Shown here: in pieces, positions 22,908 through 23,828 of the stretch
Numbering within the stretch: the first letter of the stretch is position 1
Layout: every line of letters begins with the position of its first letter
NCBI GenBank assembly: GCA_041742255.1
Contig: JBGSIZ010000179.1
Location: 1-23,828, forward strand
From: JBGSIZ01 sp041742255
Lineage (GTDB): Bacteria > Pseudomonadota > Alphaproteobacteria > Rhodobacterales > Rhodobacteraceae
Direction of reading: 5' to 3'
Length of the DNA stretch: 23,828 bases
The notes under the pieces: generated by a model
Told to the model about the DNA's origin: nothing
Database searches by the model: none
Seen by the model: the letters and a program-made list of their open reading frames with translations, nothing else
Translations under genes and position numbers: made by a program

Positions 22908-23671
22908 CAGCCTGTCCTTGCCACGCCTGCATCCACCACGAGCACCTGACCCGTCACCATTTGCGATGCTTTTGACGCGAGAAACAGGGTGGGCGCAACC
23001 ATATCCTCGGGCTGCATCAACACCTTGAGCGATTGTTTTTCAAGGTAGGATGCCAACCCCTCTGGTGTCACCCAATCCCGTTTCTGCCGTTCTGTCATGA
23101 CCCAGCCGGGGGCGAGTGCGTTGACCCGGATGTTGTCCGGCCCCCATTCCTGCGCCAGCGTCTTGGACATCGACGTGATCCCTGCATTCGCCGTCGTATA
23201 GGGCACCATACCCCCCATCCCCATCAGGTAACTGATCGAGGAAAAGTTGACGATGGTCCCCCCCGCCCCCGCGAAAAGGTCGTGCGCCTTTTGGCAGGCG
23301 AAAAAGTAGGATTTGAGGTTGACCGCCATCTGGTCGTCCCAGTCCGATGGTGTCACCTGTGCCGCCACCATCCGCATGTCGTTGGCCGCGTTGTTGACAA
23401 GGATGTGCAGCCCGCCGTGCGCCTGTGCCGCCCGGTCCATCGCCCCGCGCAACTGGTTGGTGTCGGTGATGTCCCCTTGGATGAACAGCGGGGCCCGCCC
23501 GTGTTTCGCGGCCATATCCGCCACAAAGCCGCGGGCGTCCGACCGCCCGATAAAGCCGACGTTGGCCCCTTGGGTCAGAAAACCGTCGGTGAGCGCCGCG
23601 CCGATCCCGCTGCCCCCGCCCGTGATGAACACCGATGCCCCCGCAAGGTCCGGAAAGATCGCCGTTGTCAT
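22907..23671 (-). CDS. SDR family sugar dehydrogenase (probable galactose dehydrogenase) with a Lys-to-Asn active-site change
   Basis: A 254-residue short-chain dehydrogenase. The nucleotide motif TGGGSGIG is at 17-24, NNAA at 93-96, the catalytic Ser region VNFSSIS at 141-147 and the catalytic Tyr at 158. The downstream APGWVMTERQ resembles aldose dehydrogenases of the xylose/galactose type. The residue four after Tyr158 is Asn162 (PYTTANAG), where nearly all active SDRs have Lys. The start at 23671 is preceded by AAGGGG and overlaps the stop of the partial upstream gene as ATGA; a longer start at 23710 is unlikely. Its place between a glycosidase and dgoK suggests oxidation of galactose to galactonolactone, but substrate and activity are inferred. 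Confidence 0.85.
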   Translation of the reverse strand: MTTAIFPDLAGASVFITGGGSGIGAALTDGFLTQGANVGFIGRSDARGFVADMAAKHGRAPLFIQGDITDTNQLRGAMDRAAQAHGGLHILVNNAANDMRMVAAQVTPSDWDDQMAVNLKSYFFACQKAHDLFAGAGGTIVNFSSISYLMGMGGMVPYTTANAGITSMSKTLAQEWGPDNIRVNALAPGWVMTERQKRDWVTPEGLASYLEKQSLKVLMQPEDMVAPTLFLASKASQMVTGQVLVVDAGVARTG

Positions 23672-23828
23672 GCCCGCACCCCTTCGACCACCCACATTGT
23701 CGCGGGCCATGCCACGGGCAAGGTGATCCCGGTGGTCATGAGCGCCTGCCCGGTGAGCGTGAGCGCGCCGGATTTGAGCGCGTTTGGTCCACGGCTTTGG
23801 GAGGGTGCGTCTGCGGCGTTGTGCAGGG
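23668..23828 (-). CDS. C-terminus of a glycosidase-like protein, probably alpha-galactosidase GH36 (cut by window edge)
   Basis: An open frame enters from the right edge and ends at the TGA 23668-23670, overlapping the SDR start as ATGA. The last 53 residues contain LKSGALTLTGQALMTTGITLPV and end WVVEGVRA. The pattern of a short polar linker, then LxxSGxxLxxxGLxLP, resembles the C-terminal beta domain of GH36 alpha-galactosidases (MelA/RafA type). That would fit the operon, but only a short tail is visible, so the family assignment is tentative; another carbohydrate-active enzyme is possible. That it is a real coding tail is supported by the tight ATGA coupling. Confidence 0.5.
   Translation of the reverse strand, partial: LHNAADAPSQSRGPNALKSGALTLTGQALMTTGITLPVAWPATMWVVEGVRA

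Noticed and set aside
1..23828. CRISPR array, transposase, integrase, prophage or toxin-antitoxin genes
   Set aside because: No regularly spaced repeats beyond the short 11-bp units, and no such protein families, were recognised in any frame.

Overview
The window is GC-rich, gene-dense DNA that looks like an alphaproteobacterium of the Rhodobacteraceae (Roseobacter/Rhodobacter group). The basis is the divergent hemE/hemC pair with a PpsR/CrtJ-type motif between them, the PuuE-UraD fusion beside PuuD, the short-loop CydAB oxidase and the general protein style. This placement is inference from pattern recognition; no search was run. Every predicted gene is intact except the two cut by the window edges, and there is no clear insertion sequence, prophage or CRISPR array.

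Layout. (1) 1-1770: hemE (minus, cut by the left edge) and hemC (plus), divergent tetrapyrrole genes around a TGT-N12-ACA motif. (2) 1767-4378: a minus-strand pair, an FAD-linked 2-hydroxyacid dehydrogenase and an MFS transporter, coupled by an ATGA overlap. (3) 4454-4530: a CAT-anticodon tRNA on the minus strand with its own promoter-like sequence. (4) 4689-8273: one long plus-strand gene for a fused HyuA-HyuB (5-oxoprolinase-type) enzyme. (5) 8264-10663: cydA-cydB on the minus strand, a cyanide-insensitive-type bd quinol oxidase. (6) 10765-10815: a strong hairpin terminator and an 11-bp tandem repeat. (7) 10836-17714: a purine (urate) catabolism island. A minus-strand operon puuE/uraD fusion > allE > allA > NCS2 permease diverges from hiuH; a LysR regulator diverges from puuD. 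(8) 17704-23828: a tightly coupled minus-strand galactoside operon running from a gene cut by the right edge (probable alpha-galactosidase) through an SDR sugar dehydrogenase, dgoK, dgoA, an SMP-30 lactonase and a GH42 beta-galactosidase to galM.

How the parts work together. The purine island imports a purine or urate (permease), oxidises urate in the membrane (PuuD), hydrolyses 5-hydroxyisourate (HiuH), decarboxylates OHCU (UraD domain), opens allantoin (PuuE domain), then deaminates ureidoglycine (AllE) and cleaves ureidoglycolate to glyoxylate and urea (AllA). The allantoate amidohydrolase step is not in the window. The galactoside operon reads as release of galactose from alpha- and beta-galactosides, anomer conversion, oxidation to the lactone, lactone hydrolysis, then phosphorylation and aldol cleavage of KDGal (De Ley-Doudoroff route). 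Galactonate dehydratase is not in the window.

Two architectural points stand out. All four convergent gene pairs overlap at their 3' ends by 4-16 nt. Two promoter regions of the purine island carry clear dyads that could be operators for the local LysR protein. The SDR dehydrogenase carries Asn where the catalytic Lys of YxxxK is expected. No stretch longer than about 300 bases lacks a gene.
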